Assembly (NCBI GenBank): GCA_026225235.1 | Contig: JAMFSK010000114.1 | Coordinates: forward strand, 248,001-312,000 | Direction: 5' to 3' | Origin: Burkholderiales bacterium | GTDB taxonomy: Bacteria > Pseudomonadota > Gammaproteobacteria > Burkholderiales > Burkholderiaceae | Length of the DNA stretch: 64,000 nt | Shown here: positions 26,251 through 34,344 of the stretch, piece after piece | How the letters are laid out: each line of letters starts with the position of its first letter | Numbering within the stretch: the first letter of the stretch is position 1 | Made by a program: the position numbers and the translations under genes | Notes under the pieces: model-generated | Told to the model about the DNA's origin: nothing | Databases searched by the model: none | Seen by the model: only the letters and a program-made list of their open reading frames with translations

Positions 26251-27958
26251 CGGCTACTCCCTTGTCGTTCGATTCTGGCCGCTGCCAGAAGTCGAAGAAA
26301 TTGAACCACTGATACGGGGCCTTCCGGCAGAAAAATTCGAGGCGGTCGGCATATTGTTGCGCATAACCCCGCAGCCGTTCCGTGCGTTCAGTCCTTGGCA
26401 GCATGACACGCTCGGCAAACGGTTCGAAATAGAGCCGGTAGCGACCGCTTTCCTTGAGGCAGAAGAACAGATAGACCGGGCAACCCAGCGAATGCGCGAG
26501 CACATAGGGCCCTTGCGCAAAGCGTGCGGGGGCGCCAAGAAACGCGGCCTCGGTCGTACGGCCGTGCAACGCGGAATCGCGTGCGGGAACCCGATCGCCG
26601 ACGATCACCAGCAACTCGCCCGCTTCGATGCGCTGTTGCATCATCATCGCGGTGGCGGGACCCATATTGGTCACATGCACGAGTTGCATGCCGAAATCGT
26701 CATGCGCCTTAGCCAGCACGCTGTTGAAACGCTTCGCATGCTCGACGTAGACGATGGCCGTGATCCTCGCGTGGCCACCGGTCACCGCGAGGGCACGCGT
26801 CATCTCCAGATTGCCGAGGTGCGCACCGATGATCAACGCGCCACGTCCGCTCGCGGAGAGCGCGTTGAACGCGGCACGGTCTTCGAACTCGACGTCATCC
26901 ATCGAGAGCCGCCCCGACCACGCGGCGATCTTGTCGAGGCCCGACTGCGCGAACGACAGCATATGACGGTAGGCCGTGCGCCAGCCGGGCCGAGGCACGT
27001 GCGCATCGACACTGCTCGCCTCGTTCAGGCGGGCGAAATAGCGAAACGACGCCTCGCGCGCGGGGCGCCCCGTCAGGAGAAAATAGAACACGATCGGGTG
27101 CAGCCACCACGACGTGACACGCCGGCCAAGAATCCGCTGGCTCAACGCGAGCAGCATCATGCCGAGGCGGCTGCCGCGCTCGGCCATGCGCCACCACGAC
27201 GTATCCGTCGACGACGTTCGCCAGATCTTGCGGCCCAGGAGCATCGGCAAGCGCGGTACCATGCCGGTCGCGAGTCGTGTGTGACAGCCGCTGATACGCA
27301 CGTTGTCCCACAGTACGTCGAAATGCGACAGGCCGTCGGGCGCATAGACCACACGGGTCGGCAGCCCGACAAAACGCAGGCCTCGCCAGTGCAGGCGCAC
27401 AAGGATCTCGATATCGAAGTCCATGCGCGTGCCAAGCTTGACCCGGTCGATCAACGCGCAGACAGCATCCAGCGGATAGACCCGGAAACCGCACATCGAG
27501 TCGCGGATATCGAGCGAGAGCGTTTCGATCCAGACCCAGACATGCGTCGCGTACCGGCCGTACAGCCGTGACTTGGGCACACTGTCGTCGTACACCGGCT
27601 GCCCGAGAATCACCGCTTCGGGCGCGGCACGTGCGGCATCGATAAAGCGCGGCACGTCGCCCGCCTCATGCTGGCCGTCGGCGTCGATTTGCAGCGCATG
27701 CGTGAAGCCAGCTTCGCGTGCGGCGCGCAGCCCGGTCATCACTGCCGCACCTTTGCCGCCGTTCTGCGCGTGACGGAGCACGCGAACCTGAGAGGCGTGC
27801 TGCCGCTCAAGCCCGGCGAGGACCTCCTGGGTCGCCACATCGCTGCCATCGTCGACGATAAGGACCCGATGGCCGTGCACGAGCAGCCCCGCGAGCGTCG
27901 AAGGAATTTCATCCTTGTGGTTATAGATCGGGATCACGATGCAAGGCATTACGCGCAT
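26237..27958 (-). CDS. GT2 glycosyltransferase fused to LpxL-type acyltransferase (ApeJ-like)
   Basis: 573 residues, two domains. N-terminal (about 1-230): GT-A family 2 fold with CIVIPIYNHKDEIPSTL, LIVDDGSD, GGKGAAVMTGLRAA, the metal-binding IDADGQHE and DSMCGFRVYPL (polyprenyl-phosphate mannosyltransferase-like). C-terminal (about 290-560): LpxL/HtrB-like acyltransferase with GAHLGNLEM (His-x4-Glu) and VIVGDRVPA. The combination is characteristic of aryl-polyene clusters, where it is thought to attach sugar/fatty acyl groups that anchor the pigment to the membrane. The ATG at 27958 overlaps the ligase stop by 10 nt. Complete. Confidence 0.88.
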   Translation of the reverse strand: MRVMPCIVIPIYNHKDEIPSTLAGLLVHGHRVLIVDDGSDVATQEVLAGLERQHASQVRVLRHAQNGGKGAAVMTGLRAAREAGFTHALQIDADGQHEAGDVPRFIDAARAAPEAVILGQPVYDDSVPKSRLYGRYATHVWVWIETLSLDIRDSMCGFRVYPLDAVCALIDRVKLGTRMDFDIEILVRLHWRGLRFVGLPTRVVYAPDGLSHFDVLWDNVRISGCHTRLATGMVPRLPMLLGRKIWRTSSTDTSWWRMAERGSRLGMMLLALSQRILGRRVTSWWLHPIVFYFLLTGRPAREASFRYFARLNEASSVDAHVPRPGWRTAYRHMLSFAQSGLDKIAAWSGRLSMDDVEFEDRAAFNALSASGRGALIIGAHLGNLEMTRALAVTGGHARITAIVYVEHAKRFNSVLAKAHDDFGMQLVHVTNMGPATAMMMQQRIEAGELLVIVGDRVPARDSALHGRTTEAAFLGAPARFAQGPYVLAHSLGCPVYLFFCLKESGRYRLYFEPFAERVMLPRTERTERLRGYAQQYADRLEFFCRKAPYQWFNFFDFWQRPESNDKGVADGRT

Positions 27959-29676
27959 GCGGGCTCCCGATAAAGAATGCGGCCCGACGCACACGGCTGA
28001 CCGGCTGAAGTGAAATTGAAGTACACACGCTGGCGATCTGCCTCATGCGTCATCGTCAGCGTAAGGATGGCACCAGGCAGCACCGGTGCGACGAATTTCA
28101 GTTGTTCGAGCGACGCCACCTGACACGCAAAAGGAAGATGCTGGGCAGCGAACCGCATAACCCAGTCGACTTGCACGACGCCCGGCAAAATCGGCAGGCC
28201 GGGAAAGTGCCCGCTGAAGTGAATCAGATCGCGCGGGACCCGCAGCTCGAACTGCCATTCGTGCGCCGTCCGCAATTCGGAGAGGAGTTCGGGCTGGCCG
28301 GCCGACGGATCGAACTGTGCCGCGAGCGCCGCGGCCGCCAGCTTGCCGCGCGCATCGACCGGCAGCGCAAACCGCATCCGCCAGTGACGTGGCAGAACGA
28401 CCGCGTCGAAGTGCTCGGCCAGATGAAGCCGCAATGTCTTGACCAACGCACCCCGGCCTGCTTCACGCAGGCAGGTCGCGCCAGCTTCGCTGAGAACGAC
28501 CACAGCACCAATGCGCTCGCGCCCCCCGTCCTCCTTCGTGAGCAAGACGGTTGCCGCCTCTTTCACAAACCCATGCTTGCCCAACTGCTGCTCGATCTCA
28601 GGTAGTGACACGCGCTTGCCGTCGAGCTTGACGACTCGATCGAGCCGCCCCGTCAGCATGAAGCGGCCGTCCTCGAGCAGGTCGACGGCATCGTCGGTGC
28701 GATGCCACCCCTCGTGGTCGAGATGCGGCGAGCGCACCCGCAAGGCCCGCTCGTCGTCGCGAGCGATCTCGATACCCGGCATCGGCCGCCACGCAAGTCC
28801 GTCGCTTTGACGCCGCCATGCAATGCCGCCGGTCTCAGTGCTCCCGAAGACCTCGGTCGGCGCCACACCGAGCGCGAGCGTATACGCTTGCGCAGCGTCC
28901 GCTGCAAGCGGGCCGCCCGAGGAAAAGAAGCGACAGGGAGGTGGCTGAAGCGCGGCGAGGTCGAGTAAGCCCGGCCAGCGTGCGAGATGCGCCGGGCTCG
29001 AGATCACGACAGCGGGCGCACCCGCTGCAGCAAGGGCATCGCGCAACAGAGCCGGTTCGCCGAGATCCTCGCGCCAGAACACCCGAGCGGCAGCCAGCGG
29101 CCAGAACACCGTGAAAAGCAGGCCGTAGATATGATGATGCGGCACGCTCGCCATGACCGTCGCACGACCGATCGAAGCACCGAATTGTGCCTCCAGTGTA
29201 TGCACTTCGGCATTGAACTGCGCGAGAGTTTTGTGGATCGCCTTGGGCACACCGCTGCTGCCTGAGGTGAACAGGGTCAGGGGTGCGCCGGGATCGATCG
29301 ACAACGCCGCCTCCCCACCATCACCGTGAATGGCGAATCCGTCCAGATCGGTCAACGTCGCATCGAATTCATGCGCGAGCTGGGCAAGATGCCCTGGCGT
29401 CGAGTTGGCAGGCATCACGGGGTGTTTGCCCGCGAGCAGCAAGGCAAAGAGCGCACAGACGAAATCGTAGCGATCATCGACAAGCACCGCCCAGCGCTGC
29501 GCAGGTTTGTCTCTCAAGCCTTGCGCCGTGTGCCGCACCCGCACGATAAAGTCTCCCCAGGTCTGCGTGAGCACGCCCCCATCCACCCGGTCGCCGGCAC
29601 CGCCGACCGACCGCCCCGCACATACCGGTGCGGCGCTGTCTCGCACGGCATCGGGGAGTTCATGCAAGGGGGTCAT
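27949..29676 (-). CDS. Acyl-ACP ligase fused to FabA/FabZ-like dehydratase (ApeH-ApeI type)
   Basis: 575 residues. Residues about 1-450: ANL-superfamily adenylation domain with LTLFTSGSSGVPKAIHK (nucleotide loop), FGSTETGGIAWR, the hinge region LTGRLDRVVKLDGKRV and a catalytic Lys in DARGKLAAAAL; it should activate the aryl starter acid and load an ACP. Residues about 475-575: a hotdog domain with HFSGHFPGLPILPG and VQVDWVMRF, the His-containing FabA/FabZ motif of ApeI. In the best-studied clusters ApeH and ApeI are separate proteins. Start overlaps the membrane-protein gene by 4 nt and the end overlaps the next start by 10 nt. The starter acid cannot be read from sequence. Confidence 0.88.
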   Translation of the reverse strand: MTPLHELPDAVRDSAAPVCAGRSVGGAGDRVDGGVLTQTWGDFIVRVRHTAQGLRDKPAQRWAVLVDDRYDFVCALFALLLAGKHPVMPANSTPGHLAQLAHEFDATLTDLDGFAIHGDGGEAALSIDPGAPLTLFTSGSSGVPKAIHKTLAQFNAEVHTLEAQFGASIGRATVMASVPHHHIYGLLFTVFWPLAAARVFWREDLGEPALLRDALAAAGAPAVVISSPAHLARWPGLLDLAALQPPPCRFFSSGGPLAADAAQAYTLALGVAPTEVFGSTETGGIAWRRQSDGLAWRPMPGIEIARDDERALRVRSPHLDHEGWHRTDDAVDLLEDGRFMLTGRLDRVVKLDGKRVSLPEIEQQLGKHGFVKEAATVLLTKEDGGRERIGAVVVLSEAGATCLREAGRGALVKTLRLHLAEHFDAVVLPRHWRMRFALPVDARGKLAAAALAAQFDPSAGQPELLSELRTAHEWQFELRVPRDLIHFSGHFPGLPILPGVVQVDWVMRFAAQHLPFACQVASLEQLKFVAPVLPGAILTLTMTHEADRQRVYFNFTSAGQPCASGRILYREPACA

Positions 29677-30440
29677 CGAATCGCTTCCTCCGCTTTTCGC
29701 TGACCTTGGGATTCACTTCGAAGGTCGTCTTCGGCGCTCCGCTCCTGGATACTCTTGTGGCGAGCGACAAACAGCTTGCGATAGACCCATTCGCCCACGA
29801 TCAGCGCTCCCACGAGCCCATACGAAATCAGCCCGTTGAATGCCGCCCAGACTTCGCGTGAACACGCAAACGCGGTATAGGTCGCCAGCGTACCGTTGAA
29901 CAGGAACATCGCACACCACCATTGGGTCACCCGCCGAGTATGACGAATCACCTGGGGCGTCATCTCGGTGTTATGCGCACGCGCGAAGCGCTCGATCATG
30001 GTCGGGCCGCGCACGAGCGTGGCCCCGAACGACACCAGCAGGCCCAGATTGACGAGCGCCGGATAACAGCGCAGCACGATCTCACTATCGGTCACTACGG
30101 TCGAGAGCGAGCCGAGCGTCAACATCGCGAAGACCGACCAGTCGAGCACGGTCATGCCGGCAATCCAGCGCGGCACACTGCGCGCCTGCAACATGCGCTG
30201 GAGCCAGAACACCACAAGCAGGATCAGCGCAATGGCGCGCGGCGAACCGAAGTAGAGGCCCCCGAGAATCAGCGCGGGGTAGACAGGGTAAAGCGCTACC
30301 AGCGCCACCCGGCGTGCGAGGTCGAGCCCCCGCGCGCGGCGCGTGGCGCCTGCACCCGGGGACGCTCCGGTCTCGGGTGCCGCGCACGCATGCCCGCTCG
30401 TGGGGTCGGGCAACACAGGAGAATCGACGATCGGCGGCAT
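29673..30440 (-). CDS. COG4648-type polytopic membrane protein (ApeG-like)
   Basis: 255 residues with about six hydrophobic segments (VALVALYPVYPALILGGLYF; ALILLVVFWLQ; LDWSVFAMLTLGSL; YPALVNLGLLVSFGATL; WCAMFLFNGTLATYTAF; FNGLISYGLVGALIVGEWVY) between a Pro/Ala-rich start and a charged C-terminal tail. Uncharacterised membrane family that accompanies aryl-polyene genes between the ACPs and the ligase; function unknown, possibly scaffold or export. Given the missing MMPL exporter it is one candidate for the membrane step, though it lacks any RND-like features. Confidence 0.75.
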   Translation of the reverse strand: MPPIVDSPVLPDPTSGHACAAPETGASPGAGATRRARGLDLARRVALVALYPVYPALILGGLYFGSPRAIALILLVVFWLQRMLQARSVPRWIAGMTVLDWSVFAMLTLGSLSTVVTDSEIVLRCYPALVNLGLLVSFGATLVRGPTMIERFARAHNTEMTPQVIRHTRRVTQWWCAMFLFNGTLATYTAFACSREVWAAFNGLISYGLVGALIVGEWVYRKLFVARHKSIQERSAEDDLRSESQGQRKAEEAIR

Positions 30441-30466
30441 GGAACGTTCGGCGCGTGCAGACTCGA

Positions 30467-30712
30467 TCAGGCCGCCAGCAGCGAGTTGACCGCACCGACC
30501 ACATCGGCCACCGTGCGCACCTGCTTGAATTCCTCCGGCTTGATGCGCCGGCCTGTCATCTCCTGCAGCTTGATCGCGAGATCGACCGCATCGATGCTGT
30601 CCAGGTCGAGGTCCTCGAACAGATTGGCATCGAGAGTGACGCGCTCGGGGGCGATCTCAAAGTTCTCTTCGAAGATCTCGCGAATGCGCGCGAGGATAGC
30701 GTCATCAGTCAT
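30467..30712 (-). CDS. Acyl carrier protein (ApeF-like)
   Basis: 81-residue acidic four-helix acyl carrier protein. Phosphopantetheine site at Ser39 in LFEDLDLDSIDAVDL. Carries the growing polyene intermediates by thioester. Complete, and lies only 3 nt behind the first ACP gene. Confidence 0.93.
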   Translation of the reverse strand: MTDDAILARIREIFEENFEIAPERVTLDANLFEDLDLDSIDAVDLAIKLQEMTGRRIKPEEFKQVRTVADVVGAVNSLLAA

Positions 30713-30715
30713 GTC

Positions 30716-31021
30716 TCAACTCCGTTCTGCTTGTGCGGCCGTGCCGTCCTGGCGGGGCTCGGTGCCGCGTTGACTCTGCACCAGCTCGGCGAGCGTCGCG
30801 ATCGAACGAAAATGTTCGTGGGTGCGTCCGTCATCGGCGAGCAGCGTGAGCTGATATTTCTTGCGCAGCAAAATGCCGATCTCGAGCGCATCGATCGAAT
30901 CCAGGCCGACACCGTCAGTGGAGAAAAGCGGCGCATCGTCAGGGATATCGTCCGGCGTCATGCCGTCGAGATCGAGCGCTTCGATCAGAAGCTGCTTAAT
31001 TTCAAGTCTTAAGGAATCCAT
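30716..31021 (-). CDS. Acyl carrier protein (ApeE-like)
   Basis: 101-residue acyl carrier protein with Ser42 in STDGVGLDSIDALEIG. The C-terminal tail (SQRGTEPRQDGTAAQAERS) is longer than in the second ACP and probably disordered. Start ATG at 31021 lies 20 nt inside the acyltransferase gene; an upstream in-frame Met at 31054 would add 11 unlikely residues. Confidence 0.9.
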   Translation of the reverse strand: MDSLRLEIKQLLIEALDLDGMTPDDIPDDAPLFSTDGVGLDSIDALEIGILLRKKYQLTLLADDGRTHEHFRSIATLAELVQSQRGTEPRQDGTAAQAERS

Positions 31022-31790
31022 AGGCGAACAGACGCTGCTTGATGTGCGTTTCAATACCGTGTGTTACGGCGCGGGCGGCGAGCGCGGGCGGGGTATCCGC
31101 CTGCACCCAACGGTCGGGAACCAGTGCATCGAGTACCACGATGCGCATATGAAACGGCTGCGTGGGCACGTGATACCAGCGCAGGCGTTTGGTGAAAACG
31201 GGGGGGTCGCAATCGATCAGCACGGGCACGATCGGCGTGCCGTTCTTGAGAGCGATATGCGCGAAGCCGCGCGAGAAACGATGCAGGCGGTCGCGTGAGG
31301 GGCTGCGCGTGCCTTCGGGAAACACGATCATCGAGTAGCCCGCCTCGATCTGGCGCGAGCCCGCCTCGACGAGCTCCACGGGGTCGGCATTGCTCACATA
31401 TTCGGCCGCGCGCACGATGCCCCAGAAACACGGGTTGCCCCAGTGCGCGCTCTTCACGACGCAGCACGCCGACGGAATCAGCGAGAGCAGCACCATGACG
31501 TCGAGATAGGTCGGGTGATTCGCGACCACGACAATCGGCTTGCCCGCGCGCAGACCTTCGATACCCTCGACCGTCAGTTTCATGACGCCGATGATCTGGA
31601 GCATGCCGGTCAAGGCCCGAAAGAAGGCGTGCACGATGACCGTCACCATACGCCGGCGCGACCGGCGATGGCGCCACAAGAGGAAAACCGGAAACAGCAG
31701 CACCGAGAATACCAGACCCGACAGGCCGAACGCCGCGAAACTCGCGCCGGTAGCCACCAGGCGATACCCGCGATCAATGCGCGCTAACAT
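31002..31790 (-). CDS. Lysophospholipid-type acyltransferase (ApeD-like)
   Basis: 262-residue PlsC-family 1-acyl-glycerol-3-phosphate acyltransferase-like membrane enzyme. N-terminal hydrophobic helix (FAAFGLSGLVFSVLLFPVFLLW), acyltransferase block I VVVANHPTYLDVMVL (NHx4D), block III IVFPEGTRSPSRD, then PIVPVLIDCDPPVF. Thought to acylate the polyene conjugate for membrane anchoring. It overlaps the CLF gene by 17 nt and the ACP gene by 20 nt, which confirms tight operon structure. Start ATG at 31790 (GTG at 31793 adjacent). Confidence 0.88.
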   Translation of the reverse strand: MLARIDRGYRLVATGASFAAFGLSGLVFSVLLFPVFLLWRHRRSRRRMVTVIVHAFFRALTGMLQIIGVMKLTVEGIEGLRAGKPIVVVANHPTYLDVMVLLSLIPSACCVVKSAHWGNPCFWGIVRAAEYVSNADPVELVEAGSRQIEAGYSMIVFPEGTRSPSRDRLHRFSRGFAHIALKNGTPIVPVLIDCDPPVFTKRLRWYHVPTQPFHMRIVVLDALVPDRWVQADTPPALAARAVTHGIETHIKQRLFAYGFLKT

Positions 31791-32592
31791 GACAATGCCA
31801 GGACCAGCGCGCGCGGGGAGCTTGCCACGTCGAACCGGAAAGATGCTTGAGGGTGTGCAGCAACGCACGCGAGTGGGTGGGGAAAGCAGGCAGTGGCAGC
31901 GTCTCGCCGTCATGCCTCAGCTCTTCATGCCCCGTGTCTTCACGCGCCGTGCCGCTGTGCTCGCTACCGGCGCGACCCTCCGCGACAGCCTTGTCGAGCT
32001 CGCAATCCAGCATGTGCGGACCATTCGCATCGATCAGCAGCGCCAGAGCGCCCCGCTCGAGATCGTCCGCAACGGGTCCGTATCGATCGCCCGCCGGCTC
32101 ATGCGCATAGACCACCAGCACGGGAACACCCGGTTCATCGCGGTATTGCGCATAGGCTTCGAGCAAGGCATAGCCAAGCGTCTGCTCACCCGCCGACAGT
32201 GCGGCAGACGCACTGCGGTCATGCCGGGCAATACTCAGCACGCCGGGCATCGCATTCAACACGGCCAGGCTGAACGCAGTGGGTGAGACAGGCTGGTCGC
32301 CGACGATATCGTCGAGAATCGCAGTGGTACGGTTGAGTTCACCGTGGCGCGAGGCAAACAGCACCTTCACTTGCGCGAGATCGCCTGCGCATTCATGGGC
32401 GACCTTCATCGCCATCTTGCTGAGCGCGCTCAGCCGGCGACGCAGCATCAGATCGACGAAGGCGAGATCGGGCACACCGTCCTCGGCGGCCGACCATGCC
32501 GCCCAGCGCGCGAGCGGCATGCTCCAGCTCAGCGGCGCGCTGGCGTGCCGCCTCTCGCCTCTCGCCTCGGACCGTCCCTGTGTTGTCAGCAT
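31774..32592 (-). CDS. Ketosynthase chain-length factor (ApeC-like)
   Basis: 272-residue ketoacyl-synthase N-terminal-like (Ketoacyl-synt_2) protein with no active-site Cys, typical of the chain-length-factor subunit that pairs with ApeO-type KS. Recognisable block FASRHGELNRTTAILDDIV, then PVSPTAFSLAVLNAMPGVLSIA, and a Ser/Ala substitution in SASAALSAGE. First gene of the operon. The ATG at 32592 has AGGG upstream; the frame continues to 32661, but the extra 23 residues look non-coding. Confidence 0.82.
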   Translation of the reverse strand: MLTTQGRSEARGERRHASAPLSWSMPLARWAAWSAAEDGVPDLAFVDLMLRRRLSALSKMAMKVAHECAGDLAQVKVLFASRHGELNRTTAILDDIVGDQPVSPTAFSLAVLNAMPGVLSIARHDRSASAALSAGEQTLGYALLEAYAQYRDEPGVPVLVVYAHEPAGDRYGPVADDLERGALALLIDANGPHMLDCELDKAVAEGRAGSEHSGTAREDTGHEELRHDGETLPLPAFPTHSRALLHTLKHLSGSTWQAPRARWSWHCHVSAH

Positions 32593-32651
32593 GCGCCCGT
32601 TGCCCTGAAGAGCAAGGTGTGTCGTGGAGCGACCCACCTTACCCCGAATAG

Positions 32652-32709
32652 ATATAACCAAACTAAGTTAGCGGCAGTAAAAAGCAAATATTGAGGAAAT
32701 TAACCTCAA
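32652..32709 (-). promoter_or_regulatory. Candidate promoter and operator of the polyene operon
   Basis: On the minus strand a TTATAT -10-like element (32652-32657) lies 18 bases from a weak TTTACT -35 (32676-32681). Directly upstream is a perfect 6+6 inverted repeat TTGAGG-N7-CCTCAA (32691-32709). The region 32640-32780 is clearly AT-richer than its surroundings. Together these fit a regulated promoter for the operon starting at 32592, and the remainder of 32593-32892 contains no gene. Confidence 0.45.
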
Positions 32710-32892
32710 GCTTCTAAATCATCGCCACCAGCGCGAGTCCGCGATATTAATACAGAGCCTAGTTACAAAAAAGGGCAGCCCGATGATTCACGACAGCCTA
32801 AGCCAAGTTCCTTGCGTTGCGCAGTCTTTTAATGATGGAACTGCGCGTGACCTCTGACGCATCGCCGTCTATCGGCCGACAGAGAAACCGAC

Positions 32893-32922
32893 AAAAAAAC
32901 GGGCCGGCTAAGAAGCCGGCCC
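32893..32922 (-). terminator. Strong rho-independent terminator of the pel operon
   Basis: On the minus strand, a 9-bp perfect GC stem with an AAGA-type loop (arms 32901-32909 and 32914-32922) is followed by a run of seven T. It lies 46 nt after the pelG stop and separates the pel operon from the polyene operon, showing they are two transcription units. Confidence 0.92.
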
Positions 32923-32967
32923 GCATTTCTTACGAAAACATTTCAAAACCACGCGCTACCGGGTCTT

Positions 32968-34344
32968 TCAACCTTTCTGCAACATGTACGTTTCGTATTC
33001 CAGCCCGGCGAACTTGCGGTCTAGCAAATAGACCGACGCCAGGACGGTGAGCAACAGTGCGCCCGCAAAGCCATAACCATAAGTACCCGGTCCATAATGC
33101 AGCGTCAATGCGGTCAACACCCCATTGAGCAACACGAACACGAAGGTCAGGTTCAACACGGTACGCCGCTGGTCGAGGTAGAAGAACACGTTGAGCGCGC
33201 CGAGAAACAAGACCTGCAAGCTCGCCGCGATCACGTCAATGCGCAGCAGCGGCGCGTACAGCGTCGAGATGCCGAGTTTTTCGAGCAGCCAGTCACCAAA
33301 CGCAAAAATCAGCAGAATCACGATCGCCTGGATCTTGAGAATCTCGAACAGCCCTGCGCGCACCGTGCGGACCATCATGTCGCGCGATTCCTGAATATGC
33401 GAGAGCGTGGCGCCGCTGCGAACCGCGTCGTAAAACTCGTCGTAGAACTCGACGAAATCGGCTTCGATACGCACGAGAAATACGGCCATCCCCGGCATCA
33501 CGCACAGATAGGAAATAAACACCGGAATATCGTAAATCGCCGAGGCGCGCAGCGGTCCGATCACCTGCTGACCGGTGCCCGGGCCGAACCAGAACATGAA
33601 CTTGTCGAGCCAGACCCCGAGGTTGTAGAGAAAGCCGACAAAAATCAGACTCGGGTAGGCAAAGCGCCGGTTGATAACTTCGAACGACACAAAGCGGTCG
33701 CTGGGGTAGTTGCGGTAGATCAGGCCCGACAGACCCAGCAGCAGCACGAAATGGCCAATCACGAAACCAAGCAGGAGGCCTTCGAGGCCATGCCGGTTGA
33801 GCAAGAGCGCGGCCCCCACCGTAACGGTGTAACCGACAAAGAAGGTGCCGAGAATGTGCTTGTACTCCTTGACGCTCGACAGCACGATTGCGGCGACCCA
33901 GATATTGCTGAGGATCACGAAGCCCGTCAGCATCAGTGCGCGATAGCCGAGCGGCAGGTTGGCAAAATACGTGAACGCAAGGGCGATGCCTATCAGGCCA
34001 GCGGCAAGCGTTGTCATCAACACAATCGCGTTGAAGTTCGGCAAGACCAGGTCGATGCGCTTCTCGAACAGGCGGTCTGACATGAAGCGCGTAAAGGCCA
34101 GTTGCACAAATCCCGTGAGAATCAGGCTCGAGGCAATCAGGTAAGTCACCGAGACCTGGAACTGCGTGATCAGAAAGTCCGGAATGACCTTGCCGAGACT
34201 CAGCAAACCGATCAACAGCATGCCGATGATCGAGAGGATCAGCGGACCGGAGCTGATGACGCCCGCGTAGATGTAGGCTTTGGCGACACCCGTCAGGCTG
34301 TCGCGCCGCATCATCTTGCGTAGTTCAAAACCGATGCCAGCCAT
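32968..34344 (-). CDS. pelG: Pel polysaccharide export membrane protein PelG
   Basis: 458-residue polytopic inner-membrane protein (about twelve helices) of the flippase-like PelG family, part of the Pel synthase/transport complex with PelD, PelE and PelF. Typical start MAGIGFELRKMMRRDSLTG and helices throughout; family motifs include YIYAGVISSGPLILSI. Its ATG directly abuts the pelF stop. Last gene of the operon, followed by a terminator. Complete length. Confidence 0.93.
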   Translation of the reverse strand: MAGIGFELRKMMRRDSLTGVAKAYIYAGVISSGPLILSIIGMLLIGLLSLGKVIPDFLITQFQVSVTYLIASSLILTGFVQLAFTRFMSDRLFEKRIDLVLPNFNAIVLMTTLAAGLIGIALAFTYFANLPLGYRALMLTGFVILSNIWVAAIVLSSVKEYKHILGTFFVGYTVTVGAALLLNRHGLEGLLLGFVIGHFVLLLGLSGLIYRNYPSDRFVSFEVINRRFAYPSLIFVGFLYNLGVWLDKFMFWFGPGTGQQVIGPLRASAIYDIPVFISYLCVMPGMAVFLVRIEADFVEFYDEFYDAVRSGATLSHIQESRDMMVRTVRAGLFEILKIQAIVILLIFAFGDWLLEKLGISTLYAPLLRIDVIAASLQVLFLGALNVFFYLDQRRTVLNLTFVFVLLNGVLTALTLHYGPGTYGYGFAGALLLTVLASVYLLDRKFAGLEYETYMLQKG

